A stretch of 64,000 nucleotides of DNA, taken from contig CAIXKE010000057.1 in assembly GCA_903919975.1 (NCBI GenBank), positions 30,983 to 94,982 of the forward strand, read 5' to 3'. The translations under genes and the position numbers were made by a program. The DNA is from Akkermansiaceae bacterium. Its GTDB lineage: Bacteria; Verrucomicrobiota; Verrucomicrobiia; Verrucomicrobiales; Akkermansiaceae. The notes below the pieces were generated by a model, which made no database searches, was not told the DNA's origin, and saw only the letters and a list, made by a program, of their open reading frames with translations. Positions 8,821 through 17,465 of this stretch are shown piece by piece. Numbering within the stretch: the stretch's first letter is position 1; every line of letters starts with the position of its first letter.

Positions 8821-9234
8821 ATGAAAATTTCTCAGAAGCTGGAGTATGCGTGCCGGGCACTGGCGCAACTCGCGAAGCACCATGACGGACGGACTCTTAC
8901 ACAGCTTGAGGACATCGCGCAACGGGAAGCCGTCTCAGCCAGCTTTCTGGTGCAAATTCTCAACGATTTACGCCGCGCCGGGCTGATCGACAGCCGTCGC
9001 GGCAAGGCGGGCGGCTACTTACTGGGGCGCCCGGCGGCGGAAATCAGCCTGCGCCAGATTGTGGATGCGGTGGATCCCGCGCTGTTGCAATGCTCGGTTT
9101 CCCGCGATGGAGAGTCCGGCGCGACCGTCCGCCAAGCCTGGGACAAGGTTTCAGCCACCCTTCAGCACGCCCTTGAGCAAATCACACTGGAATCCCTCGC
9201 CAGCAATTCCAGCGGGGCGATGTTCTATATTTGA
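8821..9234 (+). CDS. Rrf2 family transcriptional regulator, possibly CymR-like
   Basis: This 137-residue protein opens with the standard Rrf2 winged-helix sequence (MKISQKLEYACRALAQLA), followed by a recognition helix region (AVSASFLVQILNDLRRAGLIDSRRG) and the glycine turn GKAGGYLL. It has one cysteine (LLQCSV), so the three-Cys Fe-S cluster of IscR-type members is absent; cluster-free members include CymR, the cysteine-metabolism repressor of Gram-positive bacteria. Its divergent position against cysE supports a role in sulfur amino-acid control, which is an inference. The start is fixed by family homology; the long frame upstream (from 8422) is antisense to cysE. Confidence 0.88.
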   Translation: MKISQKLEYACRALAQLAKHHDGRTLTQLEDIAQREAVSASFLVQILNDLRRAGLIDSRRGKAGGYLLGRPAAEISLRQIVDAVDPALLQCSVSRDGESGATVRQAWDKVSATLQHALEQITLESLASNSSGAMFYI

Positions 9235-9310
9235 GGCCACCTGTAATGTCGCTCGATGAGTGTCGTCCTCATCAACCGTGCGAAGCATCTTCCTCTTCTT
9301 CTACAATCCA

Positions 9311-10432
9311 CTATCCCCTATCCCCAATGAACAAAACGCAGATCGGATTCGGAGCGGGAACCGTATGGATGGGTTTTCCTAACATCCCGGTCGCCGGATC
9401 CAAGGCCAGCACGCTGATCGTGTTGGAATCCTGATGGGCGCAAAGCAGCCATTTGCCACTCGGGTCGATCTTGAAATGGCGGGGAATTTTTCCGCCGCAT
9501 GGCGCATGCTGCAGGAATTTCAGTGTGCCGGTTGTGGCATCGCGTTGGTAAACAATGATGGAATCGTGGCCGCGGTTCGAAGCATAAACCCATTTTCCGT
9601 TAGGATGCACTTCGATTTCGGCCGTGGTGTTTTGGGCCGAAAAATCCGCGGGCAAGGTTGGCACGCTGCCGAGAGCAGTGAGTTTCCCGGCCCCAGCTTG
9701 ATGGCTTGCAGCGAGCACGGTGTTATCCAACTCGTTGATCACGTAGGCGTGTTTTTCGTCGGGGGAAAAAGCCATGTGGCGCGGCCCGGCTCCCAGCGCG
9801 GTGGCCAACGCTGTCAGTGGCGCACCCAGTTTCGAGGACGCCGCATCGAACGGATAGATCAGAATTTGGTCCAACCCGAGATCCGGCACAAACAGATGCC
9901 GGTTCGCCTTGTCGAAATAAACACCATGTGCGTGAGGCCCGTCCTGACGGGGTTGGCGCGGACCGCTTCCGCGGTTACTGATCACCGAAACCACATCCAT
10001 CGCGACGCCCTGGTCATTCAAGCGGATCGTGGAAATCCGGCCATCGCCGTAGTTGGCGATCGCCAGCGTACCACCGGAAGCATCCACGGCAAGGTGGCAG
10101 GCCCCCTTTCCGCCAGCTGACAACTCACCGAGCAACTCCAGTTTCCCATCCTTGCCAATGCTGAAAGTGGCGACCGAACTCGAGCCATCGGGAAACGCGG
10201 CTTTCGGCTGACCGATCGCATAGAGAATCGGCCGGGTGGGATGCTGCACGAGGAATCCGGGGTGCCTGTATTCCGCGGCGAGGATCGGCGCGGTGAGCTT
10301 GCCCGTGACCGGATTGAAATCCGCTTGATAGATTCCCTGGCTATCGCCGCCGGTGCGGGTGCCGATGAAGACCGGGGCGGCCTGCGATAGCATGGACATC
10401 AGCAACCATGGGGCGATGAAAACTCGGAGCAT
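9311..10432 (-). CDS. Secreted beta-propeller lactonase family protein
   Basis: The 373-residue product has a signal peptide (LRVFIAPWLLMSMLSQA) followed by a seven-bladed propeller of the Lactonase/6-phosphogluconolactonase (YbhE) family, recognisable by IGTRTGGDSQGIYQ at the start and by later blades such as GPRHMAFSPDEKHAYVINELDNTV and IEVHPNGKWVYASNRGHDSI. Cytosolic Pgl hydrolyses 6-phosphogluconolactone, but the export signal suggests a periplasmic sugar lactone substrate. The frame is open to 10582, but upstream residues lack similarity and the signal peptide supports the 10432 start. It is divergent from ilvC. Confidence 0.85.
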   Translation of the reverse strand: MLRVFIAPWLLMSMLSQAAPVFIGTRTGGDSQGIYQADFNPVTGKLTAPILAAEYRHPGFLVQHPTRPILYAIGQPKAAFPDGSSSVATFSIGKDGKLELLGELSAGGKGACHLAVDASGGTLAIANYGDGRISTIRLNDQGVAMDVVSVISNRGSGPRQPRQDGPHAHGVYFDKANRHLFVPDLGLDQILIYPFDAASSKLGAPLTALATALGAGPRHMAFSPDEKHAYVINELDNTVLAASHQAGAGKLTALGSVPTLPADFSAQNTTAEIEVHPNGKWVYASNRGHDSIIVYQRDATTGTLKFLQHAPCGGKIPRHFKIDPSGKWLLCAHQDSNTISVLALDPATGMLGKPIHTVPAPNPICVLFIGDRG

Positions 10433-10591
10433 GCCGAGGGAACGGAACCGGACCGGGATTTCATTCAGTTTTATGTTTAAAGCTTGCATTCTTGTGACTT
10501 GACCCAGCCCCGTTGGGTGGGCAGGGTGCCGCCCCGCCGCAGCCCTGATGGCCGCGGCATGTCCCAATCGAACCAACCTCACCGTTCCGTC

Positions 10592-11638
10592 ATGGCCGCT
10601 AAGATCTATACCACCAAGGATGCCCCGATCGCTCCGCTCAAGAAGAAAACCCTCGCCGTGATTGGCTTTGGCTCACAAGGCCACGCCCACGCGCTCAACC
10701 TCAAGGACAGCGGCCTCAAGGTCATCATCGGCCTTTATAAGAAGTCGAAGTCCCGCGAGGTCGCCAAGAAACTCGGCTTCGAAGTCATGGACACCGCGGA
10801 GGCGGTGAAAGCGGCCGACGTCATCTTCGTCGCCACCCCGGACACCGTGATCCCTTCCGTTTACAAGAAGGACATCGCGCCGAACCTCACCAAGGGAAAA
10901 ACCCTGCTCTTCTCGCACGGATTCGCCGTGCACTTCAAAACCATCCAATTGCCCAAGGACATCGACGTGATCCTCGTCGCACCGAAAGGCCCTGGCCACA
11001 CCGTGCGCTCGCAATTCGTCGCCGGCAAAGGCGTTCCCGGCCTGATCGCGATCCATCAGGACGTGACCGGCAAGGCCAAACAAACCGCGCTCGCCTGGGC
11101 CGGCGGCATCGGCTGCGCCCGTGCCGGTGTGTTTGAAACCAACTTCCGCGAGGAAACCGTGACCGACCTCTTCGGTGAGCAAGTCGTCCTCTGCGGCGGC
11201 GCTTCCGCGCTGGTGAAAGCCGGATTCGAAGTGCTCGTCGAAGCAGGCTACCAGCCTGAGATGGCCTACTTCGAGTGCCTTCACGAGCTCAAGCTCATCG
11301 TCGACCTCATGAACGAACAAGGCATCGCCGGCATGCGTTTCTCGGTTTCCGAGACCGCCGAATATGGCGACGTCACCGTGGGCCCCAAAATCATCGACTC
11401 CTCGGTCAAGAAGCGCATGATCAAGCAGCTCAAGGAGATCGAAAACGGTAAGTTCGCCAAGGAGTGGACCGCTGAGTTCGCCGGCGGCAACAAGAACTTC
11501 AACGCCATCCGCAAAGCTGAAGCTGCCCACCAGATCGAAAAAGTCGGCGCCAAGCTGCGTTCGACGATGAGCTGGATCAAACAAAGCAAGATCAAGAAGG
11601 GCGCCAGCCAGGCGAGCTTCACCTCAAGCTCGAAGTAA
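10592..11638 (+). CDS. ilvC: Ketol-acid reductoisomerase (class I)
   Basis: IlvC catalyses the NADPH-dependent isomeroreduction of acetolactate or acetohydroxybutyrate in valine/isoleucine synthesis. The Rossmann motif [17 protein letters not shown] appears at residues ~21-37, followed by the catalytic-domain segments [26 protein letters not shown] (Mg ligands Asp and Glu) and [12 protein letters not shown]. The length of 348 residues fits the short class I form. The start at 10592 gives [12 protein letters not shown]; in-frame ATG at 10559 and further upstream codons exist but have no homology. A strong terminator follows 18 bp after the stop, so the gene appears to be transcribed alone. Confidence 0.96.
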   Translation: MAAKIYTTKDAPIAPLKKKTLAVIGFGSQGHAHALNLKDSGLKVIIGLYKKSKSREVAKKLGFEVMDTAEAVKAADVIFVATPDTVIPSVYKKDIAPNLTKGKTLLFSHGFAVHFKTIQLPKDIDVILVAPKGPGHTVRSQFVAGKGVPGLIAIHQDVTGKAKQTALAWAGGIGCARAGVFETNFREETVTDLFGEQVVLCGGASALVKAGFEVLVEAGYQPEMAYFECLHELKLIVDLMNEQGIAGMRFSVSETAEYGDVTVGPKIIDSSVKKRMIKQLKEIENGKFAKEWTAEFAGGNKNFNAIRKAEAAHQIEKVGAKLRSTMSWIKQSKIKKGASQASFTSSSK

Positions 11639-11656
11639 TCCACACGATTGATTTCA

Positions 11657-11694
11657 AAACGCCCGTCTCCCACTTCAGGGAGACGGGCGTTTTT
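11657..11694 (+). terminator. Rho-independent terminator of ilvC
   Basis: A perfect 15-bp stem (11657-11671 with 11678-11692), a 6-nt loop and a run of T at the 3' side (11690-11694) lie just after the ilvC stop. The A-run on the 5' side means it may also work on the opposite strand. Confidence 0.92.
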
Positions 11695-11758
11695 CGTTCG
11701 TCAGCCATGACTTTTGGTGCTGGCCAGCGGAGCCGGTAAATGCGTAGGTTTCGAGCAG

Positions 11759-12469
11759 ATGATTTTGGCATTGATGGAACCTTCAGGGCTGATCGAGCAG
11801 GGAGGCCCGCTGGTATGGGGGCTGCTCGGTTTGGCGTTTATTGGCTCGGTGTGCGTGGTGGAGCGGATGTTTTTCTTTCATCAGGCACGCATTAATGTGA
11901 GCGATTTATTGGTCGGCCTGGCGCACCACGTCCGGCGCAAAGCCTTTGCAGAGGCGTTGCACGAAGCGGCGCGGGCACCCGGACCAGTGGCTCGGGTGGC
12001 GCATGCGGCGTTGCTGCGCTATTACTTGGGCCGCGCGGATTTGCGCGATATCGTGCAGGAAGCCGGCCAACTTGAAGTGCCGCGCATTGAAAAAAACATC
12101 CGGGCGATTCTGGGAGTCGCCTTGTTGGCACCCTTGGTCGGAATGCTCGGCACGATGCTCGGAATGCTGGAAACTTTCCAAAAGGTGAGCGAGCAAGGTG
12201 GCTTCAATAGCCCGACCGAATTGACGACCGGAGTGTTCATGGCGCTCATCACATCGGTGCTGGGGCTCACGGTGGCGGTGCCGATGTATTTGTTTTATCT
12301 CTATTTCCTCGGGCGGGCAAAACGTCTCGTCCACCGCATCGAGCGGGCGGGGATCGAGATGGTTCACCTCATCGCCGATGCGCGGGAAGAAGTGGAATTC
12401 GCGCCGTTTCGCGGCGAGGTGATGGCGGAACACAGCTCGGGAAAAGCCACGCAGAAACACGCCAAGTGA
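11759..12469 (+). CDS. ExbB/TolQ/MotA family proton-channel subunit
   Basis: The protein (236 residues from the ATG at 11759) has three predicted membrane helices at about residues 15-38, 115-145 and 160-190, and the conserved ExbB core LLAPLVGMLGTMLGMLETF followed by ELTTGVFMALITSVLGLTVAVP. In ExbB-ExbD complexes this subunit forms a pentameric proton channel that energises an outer-membrane-directed transducer. A TTG start at 11714 is possible but less likely. Its stop overlaps the GTG start of the ExbD-like gene by 4 bp, indicating translational coupling. Confidence 0.9.
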   Translation: MILALMEPSGLIEQGGPLVWGLLGLAFIGSVCVVERMFFFHQARINVSDLLVGLAHHVRRKAFAEALHEAARAPGPVARVAHAALLRYYLGRADLRDIVQEAGQLEVPRIEKNIRAILGVALLAPLVGMLGTMLGMLETFQKVSEQGGFNSPTELTTGVFMALITSVLGLTVAVPMYLFYLYFLGRAKRLVHRIERAGIEMVHLIADAREEVEFAPFRGEVMAEHSSGKATQKHAK

Positions 12470-12918
12470 AGCTCGAAATGACGTTGCCGGAGCGCCCTGG
12501 ACTGCTGCACGCAGTACCGGTTTTGAATATTTTCGCGCTCCTCTGGCTGCTCTTTTTGTTGAGCTCTTCATTCTTGCGGCAATCCGGCGTCACGGTCGAA
12601 CTCCCGCCATCGCGATTTCAACTGGAGCGTTTCCAGAACACCTTGGTCGTCACCTTGGGGCCAGGAGAGTCCGGCCCACGGATCCACTTCGGACGGGATG
12701 CGGTGAGTGCGGTCGAGCTTTCCGCCCGCCTCGACCAATTGCGCGGCGAGGGCGCTCAGGCAAATTCATTGGTGCTGCTTCAAACGGATACCGGGACCCC
12801 GGTGGGCATCGAGCGGGAAGTCACCGAGATCGTGCTCGGCAAAGGTTTTCGCTTGGCGCTGGTGGGAGCGAATGTGACCGGCGCCGAAACCACCACGCCG
12901 CAACCGATTGAAGAATGA
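12466..12918 (+). CDS. ExbD/TolR family protein
   Basis: The 150-residue protein has a short cytoplasmic N-terminus, one membrane helix (about residues 18-38) and a periplasmic ExbD-like domain. The usual membrane Asp of ExbD is not obvious: the helix reads VLNIFALLWLLFLLSSSF, with Asn where Asp normally sits (MVDV/PLVD in standard members). The frame starts at a GTG overlapping the previous stop. The operon order ExbB-ExbD-transducer supports the call; the missing Asp makes proton coupling uncertain. Confidence 0.78.
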   Translation: MKLEMTLPERPGLLHAVPVLNIFALLWLLFLLSSSFLRQSGVTVELPPSRFQLERFQNTLVVTLGPGESGPRIHFGRDAVSAVELSARLDQLRGEGAQANSLVLLQTDTGTPVGIEREVTEIVLGKGFRLALVGANVTGAETTTPQPIEE

Positions 12919-13715
12919 TGGGAAAACGAATCTCCATCAAAGAGAAGCGGAAGGAAGCGCCCGAGTGGGTGTTCAACTGGAGGCGCTCGGGAAATGCTAC
13001 CTTTTCCCTATCCAAGTGGATTGCCTTGTTGCTGGTGACCGGCATTTTCGCGCTGCTGTTGAGCGTGGTGCAAATCCGTGTGCATTCGCCGACGATATGG
13101 GCGGCATCCAAGGCAACCGTCATCTACACCGCCGCCACTCCTGAGGGGCGCATTCTCACCCTGCGGGCCCGCGAGGAAGGTCCATTTCCCTCACGGTTTC
13201 TACCATCCCAATGGGAAGGTGCCGCGGCCCTGGAACAAGAATTCCTCGGAGCCGCCCGTTGGATGCCTCCGCCGTATATGCCCACCTTGCGAGATCTACC
13301 GAAACCCGCAGCCCCGCGCTTGCAACTCGCCGCAAGGGGTGAACCGGTCCTGCCGAAACGCCTACCGACCGTAAGTGCGGCCCCGATGCCCGAAAAACTC
13401 CAGCTCGTCCCGGTGATCTCCCCCTTGTCTGGAATCACCAGCGACGAGCTACCCGCTTATTTACCGCCCATCGCAGATCCGGTAAACGCCACCATGATCG
13501 CTGCAACTTGGCGCTTTCTACTGCGTTTGGATGCTGCGGGCCGTGTGCGGGATTGCGTTTCACTAGCGGGCGGTGACGAGGCCGGACCGTCATCTATCGA
13601 GGCATGGTTGCGCCGTTTAACCTTCAAATCCGAACCCACAAACCCCTCGCGCTGGATCGCCGTGGGCGTCGGTTTCGCCAATCAACCCACAGCCGATGGA
13701 ACTGACCCTGATTGA
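12915..13715 (+). CDS. TonB-like energy transducer candidate
   Basis: This 266-residue protein has a basic N-terminus, a single membrane anchor (about residues 34-54), a Pro-rich periplasmic stretch (about 115-190) and a C-terminal domain containing FLLRLDAAGRVRDCVSL and IEAWLRRLTF, which recalls the beta-alpha-beta TonB C-terminal fold. The architecture matches TonB and its position directly after ExbB and ExbD strengthens this. The first codon overlaps the exbD-like stop. The usual TonB terminal sequence is not plainly present, so it may be a diverged or specialised transducer. Confidence 0.65.
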   Translation: MMGKRISIKEKRKEAPEWVFNWRRSGNATFSLSKWIALLLVTGIFALLLSVVQIRVHSPTIWAASKATVIYTAATPEGRILTLRAREEGPFPSRFLPSQWEGAAALEQEFLGAARWMPPPYMPTLRDLPKPAAPRLQLAARGEPVLPKRLPTVSAAPMPEKLQLVPVISPLSGITSDELPAYLPPIADPVNATMIAATWRFLLRLDAAGRVRDCVSLAGGDEAGPSSIEAWLRRLTFKSEPTNPSRWIAVGVGFANQPTADGTDPD

Positions 13716-13935
13716 TTTCGTGTTGTTCTCGCTGCTCGGCTCGTGCGCCTTGGTAGTCGTTTTCACTCTGATTTCGCGGGCCGCGCACGCGTATTCGGAA
13801 AATCAAGCGCTGACCCGGCGCGTCATTTGCAGGCTCTGTCTGTATGCCTTCGAGGACGAAAGCCGCGACAAAATCGTCGATTGCCCGCACTGCGGAGCGG
13901 CCAACGAAAAAGGACGGAATCGGCGACTCGGCTAA
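13696..13935 (+). CDS. Small membrane protein with zinc-ribbon tail
   Basis: This 79-residue protein has one membrane helix (about residues 6-28) and a cytoplasmic-size tail with two CxxC pairs, Cys45/Cys48 and Cys63/Cys66 (CRLC and CPHC), typical of a zinc ribbon. It overlaps the TonB-like gene by 20 bp, so it belongs to the same operon. I do not recognise a named family. It could be a structural accessory or regulator of the Exb-type complex. Confidence 0.7.
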   Translation: MELTLIDFVLFSLLGSCALVVVFTLISRAAHAYSENQALTRRVICRLCLYAFEDESRDKIVDCPHCGAANEKGRNRRLG

Positions 13936-14012
13936 GTTGCGGCGACTTGTGAAACATCCCGTGATGAAGCTTGCGCGGCGGGGGAAGACCCGCCAAACTG
14001 CGGTCCGAAATT

Positions 14013-15260
14013 ATGAATGAGCGGCGCGTAGTCATCACAGGCATTGGTTGTATTTCGCCATTGGGCAACGATTTAACCACCACATGGGAAGGCCTCAAAG
14101 CGGGCCGCAGCGGGATCTCGAGGATCACGGAGCTCGATCCGGAGCCCTTCGATTGCAAGATCGCGGGCGAGGTGAAAAACTTCAATGCGGACGCCTATTT
14201 CCGCGTTCCCAAGGACGCCCGCCGCTCGGATCGCTACGTGCAATTCGCTGTCGCCGCCTCAAAAATGGCCATGAATGATTGCGGTCTCGATGTTTCCACC
14301 ATCAATCCCCGCCGCTTCGGCGTGATGGTCGGCAGCGGCATCGGCGGCTTGGCCACTTTGGAGCGCGAGCACTCGACCTTTATGACCAAGGGGCCGAAGC
14401 GGGTTTCGCCGTTCACCATCCCGATGATGATTTCCAACATCGCCAGCGGCATCATTTCCATGGAGTTCGGGCTCAAAGGGCCGAACATGGCTATCGTCAC
14501 CGCCTGCGCCACTTCCAACCACAACATCGGCGAAGCCTGGCGCATCATCAAATTCGGCGATGCCGACGGCTTCATTTGCGGCGGCGCCGAGGCCAGCATT
14601 TTGCCGATGGGACTCTGCGGATTCTCCAACATGAAGGCGCTAAGCACCCGCAATGATGATCCGGAGCGCGCTTCCCGCCCGTTCGACAAAAACCGTGACG
14701 GCTTCGTCATGGGTGAAGGTTCCGGCGTCATCGTCATCGAGGAACTCGAACACGCGAAAAAACGCGGTGCTAAAATCTACGCCGAACTCATCGGCTACGG
14801 TGTCAGCGCGGATGCCTACCATCTCAGCGCCCCGTCTCCGGATGGCAGCGGCCCGGCCTACGCCATCGAGATGGCCCTCAAGCACGGCAAGAAAAACCCG
14901 CAAGACGTCCAGTATCTCAACGCCCACGCCACCTCCACCGGTCTTGGCGACATCGCAGAAGCCAAAGCCATCCAATTGGCCTTCGGCGATCACGTGAAAA
15001 ACGGTCTGATGGTCAGCTCCACCAAGTCGATGACCGGCCACATGCTCGGCGCGGCCGGCGGCATGGAATTGATCGCCTGCGTCATGGCGATCCAGGACGG
15101 CATTGTGCCGCCCACCATCAACGTCGAAGAACAAGACCCCGAATGCGATCTCGATTGCGTGCCCAACGTCGCCCGCGAGGCCGATGTGAATGTCGCCTTG
15201 AGCAATAGCTTCGGTTTCGGCGGACACAACGCGTCCGTGCTCGTCAGTAAGTATGCCTAA
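14013..15260 (+). CDS. fabF: Beta-ketoacyl-ACP synthase II
   Basis: FabF extends acyl-ACP chains with malonyl-ACP in fatty acid synthesis. The 415-residue protein carries the catalytic triad of the family: Cys165 in TACATSNHNIGEAW, His305 in NAHATSTGLGD and His343 in GHMLGAAGG. The start at 14013 (MNERRVVITGIG) is set by homology; the open frame begins 14 codons earlier. The next gene, 2 bp downstream, is a thioesterase, so the pair may act on the same acyl products. Confidence 0.96.
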   Translation: MNERRVVITGIGCISPLGNDLTTTWEGLKAGRSGISRITELDPEPFDCKIAGEVKNFNADAYFRVPKDARRSDRYVQFAVAASKMAMNDCGLDVSTINPRRFGVMVGSGIGGLATLEREHSTFMTKGPKRVSPFTIPMMISNIASGIISMEFGLKGPNMAIVTACATSNHNIGEAWRIIKFGDADGFICGGAEASILPMGLCGFSNMKALSTRNDDPERASRPFDKNRDGFVMGEGSGVIVIEELEHAKKRGAKIYAELIGYGVSADAYHLSAPSPDGSGPAYAIEMALKHGKKNPQDVQYLNAHATSTGLGDIAEAKAIQLAFGDHVKNGLMVSSTKSMTGHMLGAAGGMELIACVMAIQDGIVPPTINVEEQDPECDLDCVPNVAREADVNVALSNSFGFGGHNASVLVSKYA

Positions 15261-15262
15261 GG

Positions 15263-15658
15263 ATGGATGCTCCACTCCACCGCCACGTCTGCGAGGTTGC
15301 CTTCGGCGATACCGATGCCAGCGGCTGGATGCACTTCCCTAACATATTCCGTTATTTCGAGGAGGCGGAACACGCGTTTCTAAAATCACGCGGAGTTCTG
15401 GTTTTCGATCGCGCGCAAGGCGGTTGGCCGCGGGTTAAAGTTTCCTGCGATTACAAACGCCCCTTGCTCACCGGCGAACGCATTGAAGTCTTGTTGGAAA
15501 TCGCGCGCTTCGGAGCCTCATCGCTGACTTGGAACTTCGCAGTCCTCTCCCCCACCGGAGAAACCGCCGCCTTCGGCAGCGTCACCACCGTGCGCGTGAA
15601 CAGCGAAGGCCGCCCGCAACTCATCACCGCCGCTGAACGCGCCGCGCTGGAAGGTTGA
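15263..15658 (+). CDS. Hotdog-fold acyl-CoA/acyl-ACP thioesterase (4HBT, YbgC-like)
   Basis: The 131-residue protein matches the 4-hydroxybenzoyl-CoA thioesterase family: the N-terminal motif FGDTDASGWMHFPNIFRYFEEA carries the catalytic Asp and the glycine before the active-site helix, and the rest forms the single hotdog domain. It hydrolyses an acyl thioester, substrate unknown. It begins 2 bp after fabF, so cotranscription is likely; its last 4 bases overlap an upstream open frame of rsmI, though rsmI itself starts later. Confidence 0.85.
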   Translation: MDAPLHRHVCEVAFGDTDASGWMHFPNIFRYFEEAEHAFLKSRGVLVFDRAQGGWPRVKVSCDYKRPLLTGERIEVLLEIARFGASSLTWNFAVLSPTGETAAFGSVTTVRVNSEGRPQLITAAERAALEG

Positions 15659-15732
15659 TCCGTTATACGCACAACAGAACTGGAGCGCGGAATTCACTCC
15701 GCGCGAAACATCAATCTGCCCACCTATCGCTC

Positions 15733-16413
15733 ATGGAAATCACCGGCCGCATCATCCTCGTCCCCACGCCCATCGGAAATCTCGGGGATATTACGCTCCG
15801 TGCCGTGGAAATCTTAAAAAGCGCGGATCGCATCGCTTGTGAGGACACCCGTCATTCCGGCCAGCTGCTCGCGCACCTTGGGATTTCCGGGAAACCTCTC
15901 GTCTCGCTGCACGAGCACAACGAAGCCCGCCGCGCGCCCGAACTCGTCGCCGCCGCCCGTGCCGGAGAAACCATCGCCATCATCAGCGATGCCGGCATGC
16001 CTGGAATTTCGGACCCGGGCTACCGCTTGGTGCAATCCTGCATCGAAACCGACACTCCGCTGGAAGTCTTGCCAGGCCCGTCCGCAGTCATCACCGCACT
16101 CATCGGTTCCGGGTTTCCATGCCACGCCTTTCGCTTTGGCGGCTTTCTCTCAGTGAAATCCGGCAAACGTCGCAGCGCTCTCACCGAAGCCCTGCAATCC
16201 GGTGAAACCGGCATCTTCTTCGAATCGCCGCATCGCATCCTCTCCACTCTCGAAATCCTAACGGAAATCAATCCCGCCGCACGCGTTTGCGTCGCCCGCG
16301 AATTGACCAAGAAATTCGAGACCTATCACCGCGGCTCCGCAGCCGAGGTGTTCGCCTATTTTCAAGCCCACCCACCGAAGGGCGAGATTGTCTTGCTCGT
16401 GCATGCGGAGTGA
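15733..16413 (+). CDS. rsmI: 16S rRNA 2'-O-ribose C1402 methyltransferase
   Basis: RsmI methylates the 2'-OH of C1402 of 16S rRNA using SAM. The 226-residue protein shows the tetrapyrrole-methylase-type motifs LVPTPIGNLGDITLRA (N-terminus), CEDTRHSGQLL, ISDAGMPGISDPG and LPGPSAVITALIGSG. The C-terminus ends at HPPKGEIVLLV, so the small C-terminal extension of some homologues is absent. The ATG at 15733 is chosen by homology. Its partner enzyme, RsmH, which modifies N4 of the same nucleotide, is also in this window (dcw cluster). Confidence 0.95.
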   Translation: MEITGRIILVPTPIGNLGDITLRAVEILKSADRIACEDTRHSGQLLAHLGISGKPLVSLHEHNEARRAPELVAAARAGETIAIISDAGMPGISDPGYRLVQSCIETDTPLEVLPGPSAVITALIGSGFPCHAFRFGGFLSVKSGKRRSALTEALQSGETGIFFESPHRILSTLEILTEINPAARVCVARELTKKFETYHRGSAAEVFAYFQAHPPKGEIVLLVHAE

Positions 16414-16431
16414 AAACAAGCAGCCCGATTT

Positions 16432-16486
16432 GGCTCCAGGCGGAGACGCCCGGGCCACTGTGGCGCGGGCGTCTCCGCCCGGAGCC
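16432..16486. repeat. Near-perfect 27-bp palindrome between convergent rsmI and rph
   Basis: Arms 16432-16458 and 16460-16486 pair at 25 of 27 positions with a one-base centre. The arms are GC-rich and there is no T-run on either side. It fits a REP-type extragenic palindrome or a bidirectional transcription barrier between the convergent genes. Confidence 0.7.
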
Positions 16487-16566
16487 ATCTCATCGGTAGG
16501 TCATCTCGTTTTACAACACTTCAGGATGTCTGAGCCTGCTGAAGGAGCCTAGATCGGGGACCAGCT

Positions 16567-17346
16567 TTAAGATTTGAAGGCGGCTGCGAGTGAGGCCAAA
16601 TCCGCCGGCGCGGCGCGATCAGCAGTTAGAATGGCGGCTTTTTGCAGGGAGATGATATCAGCGATGCCTTTGCGCGAGAGTTCGAGCATGGCGGTCATTT
16701 CCTCTGATGAAAACACGGCTTCCTCGCCGCTGCCTTGGACTTCCACAAACTCCTGCGCTTCGGTCATCACGACGTTGAAGTCCACCGATGCGTCCTTGTC
16801 TTCCGGGTAGTTGAGGTCGAGCACCGGCTGTCCTTGATAGACTCCGGCGGAAACTGCGGCGACGAGTTTTTTGATCGGGAAATCCTTGAGTTTGCCCTCG
16901 GCGAAAAGTTTGTTGAAGGCGATGGCCATGGCGACGCAGCCGCCGGTGATCGACGCGGTGCGCGTGCCACCATCGGCTTGCAGGACATCACAATCGATCC
17001 AAACGGTGCGTTGGCCGATTTTCTGCAAATCCACCACCGCCCGCAACGCGCGACCGATGAGTCGCTGGATCTCGGACGAGCGGCCGTCGAGTTTACCGCG
17101 GGAAATGTCGCGCGGTTTGCGCTCAAGCGTCGAGTAGGGCAGCATTGAATATTCGGCGGTCAGCCAGCCGCCGGTCACGCGCTGGGCGCGCATCCAGCGT
17201 GGCACGTCATCCTCGATGGTGGCCGAGCAAATCACCCGTGTTTCACCGAAGGAAACCAGCACCGAACCGGTAGCGTAGGGAGCGACGTTCGGGATGAAGG
17301 AAATCGGGCGAAGTTGATCGTTTTGGCGGCCATCGGGACGTGTCAT
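16567..17346 (-). CDS. rph: Ribonuclease PH
   Basis: RNase PH is the phosphorolytic 3'-5' exonuclease that trims tRNA precursors. The 259-residue product starts MTRPDGRQNDQLRPISF and has the family motifs GSVLVSFGETRVICSA, the RGKLDGRSSEIQRLIGRALRA segment and DCDVLQADGGTRTASITG. The upstream ATG at 17367 would add seven residues without family support. It is convergent with rsmI. Confidence 0.95.
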   Translation of the reverse strand: MTRPDGRQNDQLRPISFIPNVAPYATGSVLVSFGETRVICSATIEDDVPRWMRAQRVTGGWLTAEYSMLPYSTLERKPRDISRGKLDGRSSEIQRLIGRALRAVVDLQKIGQRTVWIDCDVLQADGGTRTASITGGCVAMAIAFNKLFAEGKLKDFPIKKLVAAVSAGVYQGQPVLDLNYPEDKDASVDFNVVMTEAQEFVEVQGSGEEAVFSSEEMTAMLELSRKGIADIISLQKAAILTADRAAPADLASLAAAFKS

Positions 17347-17465
17347 GCGCGGAGTGAAGTCCAGCATCCGGCATGCCGCAAGTCTGGACGCCGTGTGGGC
17401 ATGCAGTTCGTTGGTGTTTTTAGCTTCCGGTGTGGCCGTCCGCCGTGAATCATGCGCATCGAATC

